DNA of 64,000 nt from an uncultured Altererythrobacter sp. (GCA_947492235.1 CANLLZ010000002.1:310001-374000); one strand, 5' to 3'; shown: positions 52,594-62,463, numbered from the stretch's first letter. The notes: generated by a model not told the origin, from the sequence alone. Program-made: numbers and translations.

Positions 52594-54488
52594 TGCCTGC
52601 GCAGCTCATTCAGGAAAACACCACGCCGTTCGATACGGTAGAGATCGATCCGGTCACGCTGGACATCATCGAGAACGCCCTGCGCAATGCACGCATCGAG
52701 ATGGACGCGACGCTGGTGCGCACCGCGATGTCGCCCGGCATTCGCGAGCAGGGTGATGCCTTCCCGCTGATTGCCGATCCTGCGGGTAAGATGATTGTCG
52801 GCCAGTTCGGCAGCTTTATCGACGGGTTCCTGCAAACCTTTGACGGCACGATCGAGGACGGGGACATGATCTTCCTGTCCGATCCGTATAGCTGCGGCGG
52901 AGCAATCAGCCACTCGAATGACTGGCTGGTGATGCTGCCCGTGTTCCACGAAGGCCGCCTGATCGCATACACCGCGATGTTCGGCCATATGAGCGACATT
53001 GGCGGGAAAGTCGTCGGCTCCATGCCGATCAAAGCGCATTCGATCTTCGAAGAAGGCGTGCGCATCCCTCCGGTGAAAATCTGGAAGAAGGGCGAATATA
53101 ATGAAGACCTGATGAAACTGGTGATGCACCAGACGCGGAAAGCCGACTGGTGCCAGGCCGATCTCAACGCGCTGATCGCATCGTGCCGGGTTGCCTCCAA
53201 ACGCATCGTGGAAATGGCCGACCGGTTCGGGCCGGATGTCTATTACTCGGCGACGCAAGCCCTGCTTGATCGCAATTACCGCGCGATGAAATCATTGCTC
53301 GCCATGGCCATTGCCGAGGAGCCGGTGAGCTTCGAGGATTACATCTGCGATGACGGAATGGGCTACGGCCCTTACAAGATCAAATGCACCATGTGGCGCG
53401 AAGGCGACCGGGTCATTCTGGACTTCGCCGGGACCGATCCGCAATCCGCCGCCTCGATCAATTTCTTCCTCAACGAGAACATGTTCAAGATGTTCTTCGG
53501 CATCTACATGATCATGGTGTTCGACCCGCAGATCCTGTTCAATGACGGGTTCTACGATCTGATCGATGTACGCATTCCGTCGGGCTCGCTGCTCAAGCCG
53601 GAATTTCCCGCCGCCCTGTCGGGCCGCACCCACGCGCTGGGCCGTATTTTCGATATTCTCGGCGGTCTGCTGGGCCAGAAAACGCCGGAGTTCCTCAATG
53701 CTGCAGGCTTCAGTTCCTCCCCCCATCTGTTCTATTCGGGCAATGACAATCGGGAAGGCAAATCGGGCGAGTGGTTCCAGCTGTTCCAGATCGGCTTTGG
53801 CGGGATACCCGGCCGCCCGCTGGGCGACGGGCCGGACGGGCACTCGCTGTGGCCCGGCTTCACCAATGTGCCCAACGAGTTTCTGGAGCGCTATTTCCCA
53901 ATGCGGATCGAGCGTTACGAGACCGAGCCCGACAGCGGCGGCGCTGGTCTGCACCGCGGGGGCAACGGTATCCGCATGACCTATCGCTTCCTGGCGGATG
54001 GCCGCATTGCCATTCACGATGACCGCTGGTTCGTGCCGCCATGGGGCGTCAATGGCGGCCTGCCGGGCAAGCGCGCGAAAAAGATACTGGAGCGCGCCGA
54101 CGGCACCACCGAAATTGTCGGCAACAAGGTGGAGGATGTGGAGGTCCGCGATGGCGACCAGCTGCACTTCATCACCTGGGGCGGCGGCGGATGGGGGGAC
54201 CCGTTCGAGCGTGACCCGGCGCTGGTCGCGCTGGAAATCGAGCAAGGCCTGCTGACCGCCGAGGGCGCGCGCGAATATGGCGTGGTGATGCTGGACAATG
54301 GCACTGTGGACGAGGCAGCCACCACCGCCTTGCGCAGCGACATGAAAGCCCAGCGCGGCGAGCCCAAGCTGTTCGATTACGGCCCCGGCATCGAAGCCTT
54401 GCGCGAAGCTTGCGAGGAAGAGACCGGCCTGCCCGCGCCGATCCAGCCCGAATGGCACAGCGAGCCAATCGCGGAGGCCGCAGAATGA
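52593..54488 (+). CDS. hyuB: Hydantoinase B/oxoprolinase family protein
   Basis: A 631-residue partner of HyuA. Family opening VDPVTLDIIENALRNARIEM-like segment, GD-rich SDPYSCGGAISHSNDW, and the C-terminal GGGGWGDPFERDP signature. The same genes encode N-methylhydantoinase, 5-oxoprolinase, caprolactamase and acetone/acetophenone carboxylase subunits, so the substrate cannot be read from sequence. GGAGAG precedes the ATG; the stop overlaps the CoA-transferase gene (ATGA). Confidence 0.9.
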   Translation: MPAQLIQENTTPFDTVEIDPVTLDIIENALRNARIEMDATLVRTAMSPGIREQGDAFPLIADPAGKMIVGQFGSFIDGFLQTFDGTIEDGDMIFLSDPYSCGGAISHSNDWLVMLPVFHEGRLIAYTAMFGHMSDIGGKVVGSMPIKAHSIFEEGVRIPPVKIWKKGEYNEDLMKLVMHQTRKADWCQADLNALIASCRVASKRIVEMADRFGPDVYYSATQALLDRNYRAMKSLLAMAIAEEPVSFEDYICDDGMGYGPYKIKCTMWREGDRVILDFAGTDPQSAASINFFLNENMFKMFFGIYMIMVFDPQILFNDGFYDLIDVRIPSGSLLKPEFPAALSGRTHALGRIFDILGGLLGQKTPEFLNAAGFSSSPHLFYSGNDNREGKSGEWFQLFQIGFGGIPGRPLGDGPDGHSLWPGFTNVPNEFLERYFPMRIERYETEPDSGGAGLHRGGNGIRMTYRFLADGRIAIHDDRWFVPPWGVNGGLPGKRAKKILERADGTTEIVGNKVEDVEVRDGDQLHFITWGGGGWGDPFERDPALVALEIEQGLLTAEGAREYGVVMLDNGTVDEAATTALRSDMKAQRGEPKLFDYGPGIEALREACEEETGLPAPIQPEWHSEPIAEAAE

Positions 54489-55693
54489 GCCAGACGAAAG
54501 AGGGCGCCAATACAGGCGCGCTGGCTGGCTTGCGGGTGGTGGAGCTCGGCCAGCTTCTCGCTGGCCCGTTCTGCGGGCAGCTGCTGGGCGATATGGGCGC
54601 GGAGATCATTAAGGTGGAGCCTCCCGGCAAGGGCGATCCTATGCGCGATTGGGGCCAGGGCGAGGAAAAGGTCCAGTGGGAAGTCATCGCCCGCAACAAG
54701 AAATCCGTCACCGCCAATCTGCGCGTGGCGGAGGGGCAGGAACTTGTCCGCAAACTGATCGGCACGGCGGATATTCTGATCGAGAATTTCAAGCCCGGCA
54801 CGCTGGAGCGCTGGGGTCTTGGCCCCGATGTTCTGCTGGAGCAATATCCGCGTCTGATCATCGCCCGCATGTCCGGCTATGGGCAGGACGGACCCTATTC
54901 GGGCCGTGCGGGCTTTGGCGGAATTGGGGAGGCCATGGGCGGCTGGCGCTATGTCGTCGGAGATCCGGACCGCCCACCTGCCCGCATGGGTGTCTCCATC
55001 GGCGATACGCTGTGCGCCACCTATGGCTGCATGGGCGTGCTGGCCGCGCTGCATTCCCGCGAGAAGACGGGCAAGGGTCAGGTGGTCGATACCGCGCTGT
55101 ACGAGGCTGTGTTGCAGGTCATGGAGGGGCTGGTCCCCGAATATGATCACAACGGCTTTATCCGCGAACGCTCCGGTTCCATCCTGCCCGGCATCGCGCC
55201 GTCGAATGTCTATTCGTGCAAGGACGGCCCGTTCATGATCGGGGCCAACAACGATGCAATCTTTGCGCGGCTCGCGGTCGCCATGGGGCAGCCGGAATTG
55301 GCCGAAAGCCCGAAATACGCCACCCATCTGGCGCGCGGCGAAAACCAGACCGAGCTCGACAATCTGGTCAATGCATGGACCGCGACCAAGACCGTGGACG
55401 AAGTCGATGCCCTGATGATCGAGCACTCGATCCCCGCAGGCCGGGTCTACCGCGCGCCCGACATGCTGGAGGACCCACATTTCAAGGCGCGCGAGGCGAT
55501 CATCGAAGTCGAGACCGAGACGCGCGGGCCACTGAAAATGCAGAACGCCTTCCCCAAATTCAGCCGCACGCCCTCCTCTGTCCGCCGCCCCGCTCCAGCG
55601 ACGCCTGGGCAGGACAATGCCGAAATCTATGGCGCGCTGAATGGCTGGGAAGAGAGCGATTTCCTACGGATGGCAGCGGCAGGCGTACTCTGA
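54485..55693 (+). CDS. CaiB/BaiF family CoA-transferase (class III)
   Basis: A 402-residue family III CoA-transferase. N-terminal RVVELGQLLAGPFCGQLLGDMGAEIIKVEPP is the family hallmark, and the catalytic aspartate is probably in SIGDTLCATYG. It would activate the organic acid produced by the hydrolases to its CoA ester for the lyase. Overlaps both neighbours (ATGA, TGATG). Confidence 0.9.
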   Translation: MSQTKEGANTGALAGLRVVELGQLLAGPFCGQLLGDMGAEIIKVEPPGKGDPMRDWGQGEEKVQWEVIARNKKSVTANLRVAEGQELVRKLIGTADILIENFKPGTLERWGLGPDVLLEQYPRLIIARMSGYGQDGPYSGRAGFGGIGEAMGGWRYVVGDPDRPPARMGVSIGDTLCATYGCMGVLAALHSREKTGKGQVVDTALYEAVLQVMEGLVPEYDHNGFIRERSGSILPGIAPSNVYSCKDGPFMIGANNDAIFARLAVAMGQPELAESPKYATHLARGENQTELDNLVNAWTATKTVDEVDALMIEHSIPAGRVYRAPDMLEDPHFKAREAIIEVETETRGPLKMQNAFPKFSRTPSSVRRPAPATPGQDNAEIYGALNGWEESDFLRMAAAGVL

Positions 55694-56331
55694 TGACGGC
55701 GGACCCTGCCGAGCCAGTCGCGCATGCTGACGCCTTCGCCGGGCATTTGCAGCCGGGCGAGCGGCCCGCATTGCTGCTGGTCGATATGGTGGAGGCCTAT
55801 CTGCAGGAGACTTCGCCGCTTTATCTGGAAACCGCGCAAGCGGCGCTGGATCAGGCGGCCCGATTGCTTGCGCGCGCGCGGCAGAATTGCACACCCGTTG
55901 TGTTCACCAATGTCGCATACAAGGCGGACGGTTCGGATGGCGGGCATTTCTTCCGCAAAGTGCCCGCACTCTCGGCCTTTGTCGAAGGCTCCCCGCTGGG
56001 CGCATTCCCGCAAGCGCTCACCCCGCAAGACGGTGAGCCGGTCTTTACCAAGCAATACCCGTCCGCCTTTTTCGGCACCGCGCTGGATAGGCAATTGTAT
56101 GATCTGCGTGTCGATACGGTGATTGTGGCGGGCTATTCCACCTCGGGCTGTGTGCGGGCGAGCGCGCTCGACGCGCTGCAATACGGTTTCATCCCGATCA
56201 TTGCCGAAGACGCCTGCGCCGACCGGGACAGCGCGACGCACGATGCCAACCTGTCCGACCTCGGCAAGAAATACGCCGAAATACAGAGCGTCGACACGAT
56301 ACTCGATTGGCTGCGCCAGCCCGGCCCCTAG
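55693..56331 (+). CDS. Isochorismatase-like cysteine hydrolase
   Basis: A 212-residue hydrolase of the isochorismatase/N-carbamoylsarcosine amidase/nicotinamidase fold. The Asp-Lys-Cys triad is visible in LLLVDMVEAY, VFTKQYPSAFF and GYSTSGCVRAS. In context an amidohydrolase acting on an N-carbamoyl or amide product of HyuAB is most plausible. Its TAG stop overlaps the stop of the convergent antiporter gene in CTAG. Confidence 0.88.
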   Translation: MTADPAEPVAHADAFAGHLQPGERPALLLVDMVEAYLQETSPLYLETAQAALDQAARLLARARQNCTPVVFTNVAYKADGSDGGHFFRKVPALSAFVEGSPLGAFPQALTPQDGEPVFTKQYPSAFFGTALDRQLYDLRVDTVIVAGYSTSGCVRASALDALQYGFIPIIAEDACADRDSATHDANLSDLGKKYAEIQSVDTILDWLRQPGP

Positions 56332-58199
56332 CCTTCCCCGCCCTTTGGCTCGGCCAGAATCGCGGCCAGCCGCGATTGCAGCTGCCCCTCCCAATCGCTG
56401 CGCCGTCGGTTGATTTCGGCAATATAGGTCTCGTTCTCCATCGTCGGCAGAGCGGGGTCGTAATGCTGCGCCGCTTCCAGCATGACCTCCCGGTCCATTG
56501 CGTTGAAGCTGCCGACAACCCGCTCCGCCTGATCGCGGCTATAGCCCATTGCCTCGATCGCTGATCGGCCCATCCGCAGCGAGCTGTCATAGGTTTCGCG
56601 AATGATGTCACGGCACCCGGCGTAATAGAGGTCATACACATGCTCGCGGTCGACCGCGCGCGCCACGATGTGGACATGCGGATAATGCTTGGTGATGTGG
56701 CGCACCAGCTGGGTGGTCTGGTCCTTCTGGTCAATTGCGATGACGAACAGCTTGGCCTCCCCAATGCCCGCTGCCTCCAGCATATCGGGCCGGGTGGCAT
56801 CCCCGAAATAGGCATGGGTGTTGAATCTTTTCAGCATTTCCAGCTGTTTCGAGCTAAAATCGATCACGGTCGGCGACCAGCCCGACGCGCGCAGGATCCG
56901 GCTGACAATCCCGCCGACCCGGCCATGGCCTGCGATGATGACTTCGCAGCGTTCCTCGATCGTATCCATCGCCCGCGCCTCGGCCCGCAGCAGGCGCGGC
57001 GCGATGACTTTGTCATAGAGGATAAACAGCAGCGGCGTGAGCAGCATGGACAGCGCCACGATCAGCAGCAGACGGTCCGCCAGCTCGACCGGCAGGACCG
57101 CGCTCGACACGGTGAGCGAGAGCAGCACGAAGCCGAACTCCCCGGCCTGCGCCAGCCCCAGACTGAACAGCCAGCGATCCGAACCCGTGATCTTGAAGGT
57201 GACCGCCAGCAGGTAGAGCACCGCCGCCTTCGCCGCCATCAGGCCCAGCGTAAGGCCGATGATCGCCAGCGGGCCGTCCATCAGCAGACCGAAATTGATG
57301 CCTGCCCCCACGGTCATGAAAAACAGGCCCAGCAGCAGGCCTTTGAATGGCGCGATATCGGCTTCCAGCTCGTGTCGGTATTCGCTGGTAGCCAGCACCA
57401 CTCCAGCAAGGAAAGTGCCGAGCGCGGGCGACAGGCCGGCCAGCGACATCAGCAGCGCAATCCCGATCACGAACATCAGCGCGGCGGCGACGAACAGCTC
57501 GCGCAAATTGGCCGCAGACACGAACCGGAACACCGGCCCCGTCAGATAATAACCGATGGCAATCACCGCGCCGATTGCGCCCAATGTCACAAGCGCCGCT
57601 CCCCAAGCAGGGAGGTGCTCGACCAGACTGAACGATCCGCCCGAATGGTCTCCTTCAGCCCCGTGCCCCATCGCGCCCGCCAGTTCGGGCAGAGCTAGCA
57701 GCGGGATCAGCGCCAGCATCGGAATAACGGCAATGTCCTGAAACAGCAGGACCGAGAAACTCGATTGCCCGCCATCGCTTTTCATCAGGCCCTTCTCGCC
57801 CAAAGTCTGCAGCACAATCGCGGTGGAGGAGAGCGCCAGCACCAGCCCGATGGCCAGCGCCACGGACCACACCTCGCCCAGCACCATGGCTACGCCCATC
57901 ACCACCAGCGTGGTCAGACCCACCTGCCCTCCGCCAAGCCCGAGCAGCCGCCCGCGCATCGACCACAGCAATTTCGGCTCAAGCTCCAGCCCGACCAGAA
58001 ACAGCATCATCACCACGCCAAATTCAGCGAAATGCTGGATCGCGATGATATCGACCTGAAGGAAGGCGAGAAGCGGGCTGATCGCGATACCGGCGATCAG
58101 ATAGCCCAGCACCGATCCCAGCCCCAGCCGAGAGGCAATCGGCACCGCCGCGATCCCGGCAACCAGAAAAATGAAAGCGAGCAGCAGGAAGTCGGTCAA
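56328..58199 (-). CDS. Kef-type cation:proton antiporter with TrkA-N domain
   Basis: About 623 residues: a CPA2 antiporter domain with about 12 membrane helices (GLGSVLGYLIAGIAISPLL, FGVVMMLFLVGLELEPKLLW, LSSTAIVLQTLGEKGL) followed by a cytoplasmic RCK/TrkA-N domain (VIIAGHGRVGGIVSRIL, then HAYFGDATRPDML). A TTG at 58199 with GCGGAG seven bases upstream gives the family start MTDFLLLAF; a GTG at 58235 is an alternative. Likely K+ or Na+ efflux under stress; glutathione gating cannot be judged. Confidence 0.88.
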   Translation of the reverse strand: MTDFLLLAFIFLVAGIAAVPIASRLGLGSVLGYLIAGIAISPLLAFLQVDIIAIQHFAEFGVVMMLFLVGLELEPKLLWSMRGRLLGLGGGQVGLTTLVVMGVAMVLGEVWSVALAIGLVLALSSTAIVLQTLGEKGLMKSDGGQSSFSVLLFQDIAVIPMLALIPLLALPELAGAMGHGAEGDHSGGSFSLVEHLPAWGAALVTLGAIGAVIAIGYYLTGPVFRFVSAANLRELFVAAALMFVIGIALLMSLAGLSPALGTFLAGVVLATSEYRHELEADIAPFKGLLLGLFFMTVGAGINFGLLMDGPLAIIGLTLGLMAAKAAVLYLLAVTFKITGSDRWLFSLGLAQAGEFGFVLLSLTVSSAVLPVELADRLLLIVALSMLLTPLLFILYDKVIAPRLLRAEARAMDTIEERCEVIIAGHGRVGGIVSRILRASGWSPTVIDFSSKQLEMLKRFNTHAYFGDATRPDMLEAAGIGEAKLFVIAIDQKDQTTQLVRHITKHYPHVHIVARAVDREHVYDLYYAGCRDIIRETYDSSLRMGRSAIEAMGYSRDQAERVVGSFNAMDREVMLEAAQHYDPALPTMENETYIAEINRRRSDWEGQLQSRLAAILAEPKGGEG

Positions 58200-58409
58200 A
58201 ATGGTCTCCGCTTGGTCTTCGCCGAAATGCGCCACAGCCTATGCCACCCTTGAGCGCAAGACGCGATAGCGGCTCGCGAAGACGCCGATACCGCATTCAT
58301 AACAGCATTTGTCATCGACCTAACCGGCCTTGTCGCCCCCGTGCCCCACCAATTGCTGCATCACACTTCCAGCGCATCTGAAGCGCCGGGTTACGGAAGG
58401 ATGACTGCA

Positions 58410-59312
58410 ATGATTCACACAGGTTTCAAATCACGGGCACTGCTGCTGGCAGGGATCGCGGCAATGATGGGCACACCCGCCATGGCCAAGGACGAAGTCG
58501 AGCTGGTCAAATGCGAAGGCAGCTACGGCACCATCGCGGTGGTCGATGGCGACACGCAGGGCTGGACGAAATACGGCCTTAGCTCACCGCGCGATCTGGT
58601 GAATGCGCTGGCCAATGAAAGCGGCTGTTTCACCCCGCACAATACTGCCAGCGGCGGACAGGCCGATTTCCTTCTGAACGTCATCGCCGGTGACAAGGAA
58701 GAGGTCGACCGCGGCGTGCAGATGGCGACGACAGCCGCCACCGAAGGCCTTCTGCGCTCCGGCGCCGCCAGCACGATCCTCTCCAAAGTGCCGATGGGCG
58801 GCGCATTGCTGGGCGCGTTTGGTGGCTTTGGCGGCAAGAAGAAAACCGTGGCGGCGGGTATCCGCGTGATCAGCCCGGCCAACGGCATGACACTGGTCGC
58901 AGGCAGCGGCGAAGTGAAGAAATCGAGCCTGTCGTTCCGCCGCGTGCCGACCGGCACCTGGGCATACGGCGTGCAGCAAGCGACCGGTTCCAGCGGCTAT
59001 ACCAGCAAGAAAGACGGCCGGATGCTGACCGAGGCATTTGTCATCGCATTCAACAATGTGGTGTCGCAGGCCGGCGCCCTGACGGTGGCGACCGGTGCAG
59101 CGGCAGCGGCCCCGACCGCTACTGTCAGCACGACCTACACCGTGGCCGCCGACAGCAAGCTTTACAAAGCGGCCAACACTTTGAGCGGCGAAGTGCGTTC
59201 GCTGCGCGCCGGAACCGAGCTGACCCCGACAGGCCAGAAGGACGGCCTGTTTGTGGAAGTCAGCGACAGTTACGGCAACACAGGATGGGTTTCCGTCGAA
59301 GACCTGCAGTAG
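58410..59312 (+). CDS. Secreted protein with C-terminal bacterial SH3 domain
   Basis: A 300-residue exported protein. Signal peptide ends TPAMAK. The middle (about residues 30-215) contains a glycine-rich segment (GGALLGAFGGFGGKKK) and is not recognised. The C-terminal 65 residues form an SH3b-type domain (KLYKAANTLSGEVRSLRAG ... NTGWVSVEDLQ), which usually binds cell wall or stabilises envelope proteins. ATG at 58410 chosen because GGAAGG lies 9 bases upstream; the ATG at 58401 is too close to it. Confidence 0.75.
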   Translation: MIHTGFKSRALLLAGIAAMMGTPAMAKDEVELVKCEGSYGTIAVVDGDTQGWTKYGLSSPRDLVNALANESGCFTPHNTASGGQADFLLNVIAGDKEEVDRGVQMATTAATEGLLRSGAASTILSKVPMGGALLGAFGGFGGKKKTVAAGIRVISPANGMTLVAGSGEVKKSSLSFRRVPTGTWAYGVQQATGSSGYTSKKDGRMLTEAFVIAFNNVVSQAGALTVATGAAAAAPTATVSTTYTVAADSKLYKAANTLSGEVRSLRAGTELTPTGQKDGLFVEVSDSYGNTGWVSVEDLQ

Positions 59313-59345
59313 CAGGTTGCAAGCGACCCGGCGACGGAGGACTGG

Positions 59346-59386
59346 CGCGGGGGCCTGATCGATATCAGGGCCCCGCGCCTTTTTTT
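59346..59386 (+). terminator. Rho-independent terminator after the SH3-domain gene
   Basis: GGGGCCTGAT and ATCAGGGCCCC pair with one bulge around CGAT, followed by GCGCC and seven T. It lies about 35 bases after the stop and 8 before the end of the convergent TPR-CHAT gene. Confidence 0.8.
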
Positions 59387-59393
59387 GTGCGCG

Positions 59394-62342
59394 CTATTCG
59401 CCGATCAGGACGAAGGGCGCCCAGACCGACGGATGCGCCGCACCCGCCACACCGGTATCGGCCATCAATGCCAGCTGCGCCTGCTGCAAGGCGATAGCGA
59501 GATCGGTCCCGCCGCGCGCCGCGCCGAGCGTATCGACGGTCAGGCGCGCCGCCGCATCATCCCGCACCCGCCAATGCGACAGCATCAGCGACTGTGTGCC
59601 CGATGTAAGAAACGCATTGGCGAGGCCGGTATAGGCTGGCGCGGTGGCATTGCGGCCCGCCGCGCTGTTGCAGGCCGAGAGGATCACAAGATCCGCCGCC
59701 AGACCCAGCCGGGCAATCTCGCTGGCTTGCAGCAAGCCATCGTCGTGAGCGCCCGTCGCCTGCTGCGGCGGAGTGAGCACCAGCGCCGGTTCGCGCAGGC
59801 CCCCGATCTCGCCTGCCAGCAATCCATGCGTGGCGAACAAAGCAACCGAGCGCCGGTCTTCACCAAGGCTTCGCACGCGTGCCTCGGTCGCTTCCGCGCC
59901 GGTCAGGATGGTGCGCTCTTTGGCGTCGAAGGCTGCTGCGACATTCGTCACTTCGGATTGGGTCGCGGGCAGAGCGGGCAGAGCGCGCACATCGTCGAGC
60001 GACACCGAGACACCGCGATAAAGGCTTGCCCCGGCCACTGCCGCGCCGCTGTCCCCGGCGAGCGCCGGAGCGCCAACACCCAGAAAACCTGCGCCCACAG
60101 CATTGCCCGGCCCGCCGTCAAAGGCTTCCGATGGCGTGAGCGCAGTCGAGAAAGCATGGGACTTGGCTAGCCAGTCGGCGTCCTTCACATCCATCACCGT
60201 GCCACCGGGCAGTTCCGGCAGCAGGATCGCAAAGGGTATGCGCGATAAGGCATCGCTGGTGATTACCGAAACGCGCGTCTTTCCGGCCAGCGCGGCGGCC
60301 AATTGTGGCGGCAATATCTGGTCGTTCAGCGCCTTGGCCGCATCGAACGGGAAATCGCCTGCACCCTGCGCGTCGCCATCCAGCGAACTGCGCAACTGCG
60401 CCACCAGCGGACGGATGACGGGCCGCCCGCCTTGCGTCTCCGCCATCGTCACGCCATCGGCGGCCAGGGCCATGGTCAGCGTCCGGTGGCGGGCAGGCAT
60501 GGCAATCAGGATCGCCTGATCAGCCTCTAATCGCGCCGTCATCTCGGCCACATCAGGCGTCGCGGGATGGAGCCAGCGCGCGAAATCGGGCACGTCCTCT
60601 TCCAGCGCCGCGCCCAGAGCTTCCACTTGCGGTGTCAGCGTGTCGATGGCCGCCTTGCGCTCCTTCGCCAGCTCCGCATTGCCCGATGCCAGCAGGCTGG
60701 TCCATTCGCGGTGCAGAACCCGCAGCCGCTCCCGGTCGGTGCGCAATTGGTCGATCCGTGCGGCAAGTTCGGGATTGTCCGACCGGTCGGCGCTGAACGC
60801 GAGGAATTGCCGCGCCCGCGCATTGACGCCCCAGCTGGCCAGCTCGAAGGCTTGCAATGCCGCTTCCGGCTTGCCCGCCGCAATTGCGGCCTCGGCAATC
60901 TGCATTAGCGGCTCGTAATAGCTGGAAAGATCGGCGCCCAATTCCAGCCGCTCGGCCTGATCGAGCATCGCATCGGTCAGAACCGCAGTGGCTTGTTCGA
61001 CCATCGGCCAGCCTGCACTGGCATTGCCCAGCCGGATATTCAGTAGCCCGCGCCGGATCATGCGGGGAGCATCCACCGCGTCACCAACATCCTGCATGCG
61101 TCCAGTCATCCTGGGCCGGTCCAGCAATTCCAGCGCGCCCGCATAATCGCCCTGTTCTTCCAGCCGCAACGAAAGAGTGTCCAGCCCGCGCAGGGCCTTC
61201 TCGTTCTCCACCGGCAGGCCCGCAGCCAACTCGCCGCCGACCCGCGCCAGCTCTAGCGCACGCTCGGCATCGCCCGATTCCCAAAGGGCGTTGGATGCCG
61301 TGACGATCGAAATCACGCTCTCTCCGGGGTCACCCTCCCGCGTCAGCTCGTATCGCGATGTGGTCAACTCCGCTGCTTCTTCAAAACGGCCTAGATTGGC
61401 CAAGATAACGCCCAGATTGTGCAGCGCCGTCAGCGTGTAGGGATGGGTCGGGCCGATGCCTTCATTGAGGATATCGAGCGCATTGCGGGCCGGTTCCTCG
61501 GCCTCCTCGAACCGGTCCGTATCGCGCAGGATGCGCGCCAGAGACGCCTGTGCGATCCCCGTAAAGGGGTGGCGCGGGGGCAGCAATTCATTCGCCAGTT
61601 GGGTGCCGCGCTGCGCCATGGCCAGCGCATCGCTGGAACGGCCTGCGTCGATCAGGATGTTCGCCCCGCTGGTCATCGACAAGAACAGCGTAGCGTCCTC
61701 CAATCCGCCGATCACCAATCCGTCGATCGCGGGATCGATATAGGTCGCCGCCTCCGTAAACCTTCCGCGGGAATACAGCGCCGAGGCATAATTGAGATAG
61801 CCCAGCCCCAGCGCCTTGGCATCTTCCGGCTCCAGCCCCTGCGGGCTCTCGCCATAAATCCGTTGCCGGATGGCAAGCGACTGCTCCTGTAGGGGAATGA
61901 CTTTTTCAGGCTGTTCATTGGCATCGTAAAACGTCGCCACATTGGCAAGCGAGCTGGCCATCGCCTCGCCATCGGTTTCGCCCGCCTCCTCCAGACGCCG
62001 CTTGGCCTCCAGCGAAGCCTCGAGCGCGCCGGGGAAATCCTGGCTGTAATAACGGGAATCGCCCATTTTGTTGAGCGCCAGTGCCTGCTCGGTCACCGGC
62101 CCATCACTTGCCTCGACTGCCTTGAGATAAAGCTCCCATGCGGCCACAGCCTCTGCCGCCTGGCCCAGCGGATCGATCGCCTCGGCGGCGGCTTTCAGCG
62201 CTGCGGGCGAGCCCTCTGCCGGAGCCTCTACCGGCGTATCTTCTGCGGTCTCCTGCGCCGATAGCGGAACAGCGACCAGTGCGGACATTCCGGCCAGTAA
62301 TGTTGCGGCCTGCGTAAGCTTGCGAATGGGGTTTCTCCTCAT
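59394..62342 (-). CDS. Exported TPR-CHAT domain protein (caspase-like)
   Basis: A 982-residue protein. Signal peptide MRRNPIRKLTQAATLLAGMSALVAVPLSA, then many TPR-like helical repeats (about residues 60-480, e.g. ARNALDILNEGIGPTHPYTLTALHNLGVILANL), a coiled middle region and a C-terminal CHAT domain. The caspase-type dyad is intact: His839 in FATHG and Cys891 in LSACNSAAG; the end HPSVWAPFVLIGE is the family signature. CHAT proteins include proteases and scaffold-like proteins of unknown activity; export suggests a periplasmic or surface role. Divergent from a two-component regulator across 121 bases. Confidence 0.88.
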   Translation of the reverse strand: MRRNPIRKLTQAATLLAGMSALVAVPLSAQETAEDTPVEAPAEGSPAALKAAAEAIDPLGQAAEAVAAWELYLKAVEASDGPVTEQALALNKMGDSRYYSQDFPGALEASLEAKRRLEEAGETDGEAMASSLANVATFYDANEQPEKVIPLQEQSLAIRQRIYGESPQGLEPEDAKALGLGYLNYASALYSRGRFTEAATYIDPAIDGLVIGGLEDATLFLSMTSGANILIDAGRSSDALAMAQRGTQLANELLPPRHPFTGIAQASLARILRDTDRFEEAEEPARNALDILNEGIGPTHPYTLTALHNLGVILANLGRFEEAAELTTSRYELTREGDPGESVISIVTASNALWESGDAERALELARVGGELAAGLPVENEKALRGLDTLSLRLEEQGDYAGALELLDRPRMTGRMQDVGDAVDAPRMIRRGLLNIRLGNASAGWPMVEQATAVLTDAMLDQAERLELGADLSSYYEPLMQIAEAAIAAGKPEAALQAFELASWGVNARARQFLAFSADRSDNPELAARIDQLRTDRERLRVLHREWTSLLASGNAELAKERKAAIDTLTPQVEALGAALEEDVPDFARWLHPATPDVAEMTARLEADQAILIAMPARHRTLTMALAADGVTMAETQGGRPVIRPLVAQLRSSLDGDAQGAGDFPFDAAKALNDQILPPQLAAALAGKTRVSVITSDALSRIPFAILLPELPGGTVMDVKDADWLAKSHAFSTALTPSEAFDGGPGNAVGAGFLGVGAPALAGDSGAAVAGASLYRGVSVSLDDVRALPALPATQSEVTNVAAAFDAKERTILTGAEATEARVRSLGEDRRSVALFATHGLLAGEIGGLREPALVLTPPQQATGAHDDGLLQASEIARLGLAADLVILSACNSAAGRNATAPAYTGLANAFLTSGTQSLMLSHWRVRDDAAARLTVDTLGAARGGTDLAIALQQAQLALMADTGVAGAAHPSVWAPFVLIGE

Positions 62343-62385
62343 GCTTCGCCAGAAATGTGGGAAGCGCGAGCTTAACGCGCCATTA

Positions 62386-62403
62386 TGTAACAGCAATTGT
62401 AAT
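62386..62403. promoter_or_regulatory. Direct repeat in the TPR-CHAT / response regulator promoter region
   Basis: TGTAAC and TGTAAT, starts 12 bases apart, in the 121-base divergent space. OmpR-family regulators bind direct repeats of similar size and spacing, so this is a candidate site for the adjacent regulator. Short and AT-rich, so chance is possible. Confidence 0.35.
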
Positions 62404-62463
62404 TTTCTGTCTGGCGCGGTCTGGTCTAATACAGGCCATCGAACATCGCAGCAGAGCAACCCC

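Noticed and set aside
59394-62342. TPR-CHAT protein as part of a CRISPR-associated caspase (craspase) system
   Set aside because: No CRISPR array or Cas7-11-like gene is in the window, and the protein has a signal peptide.
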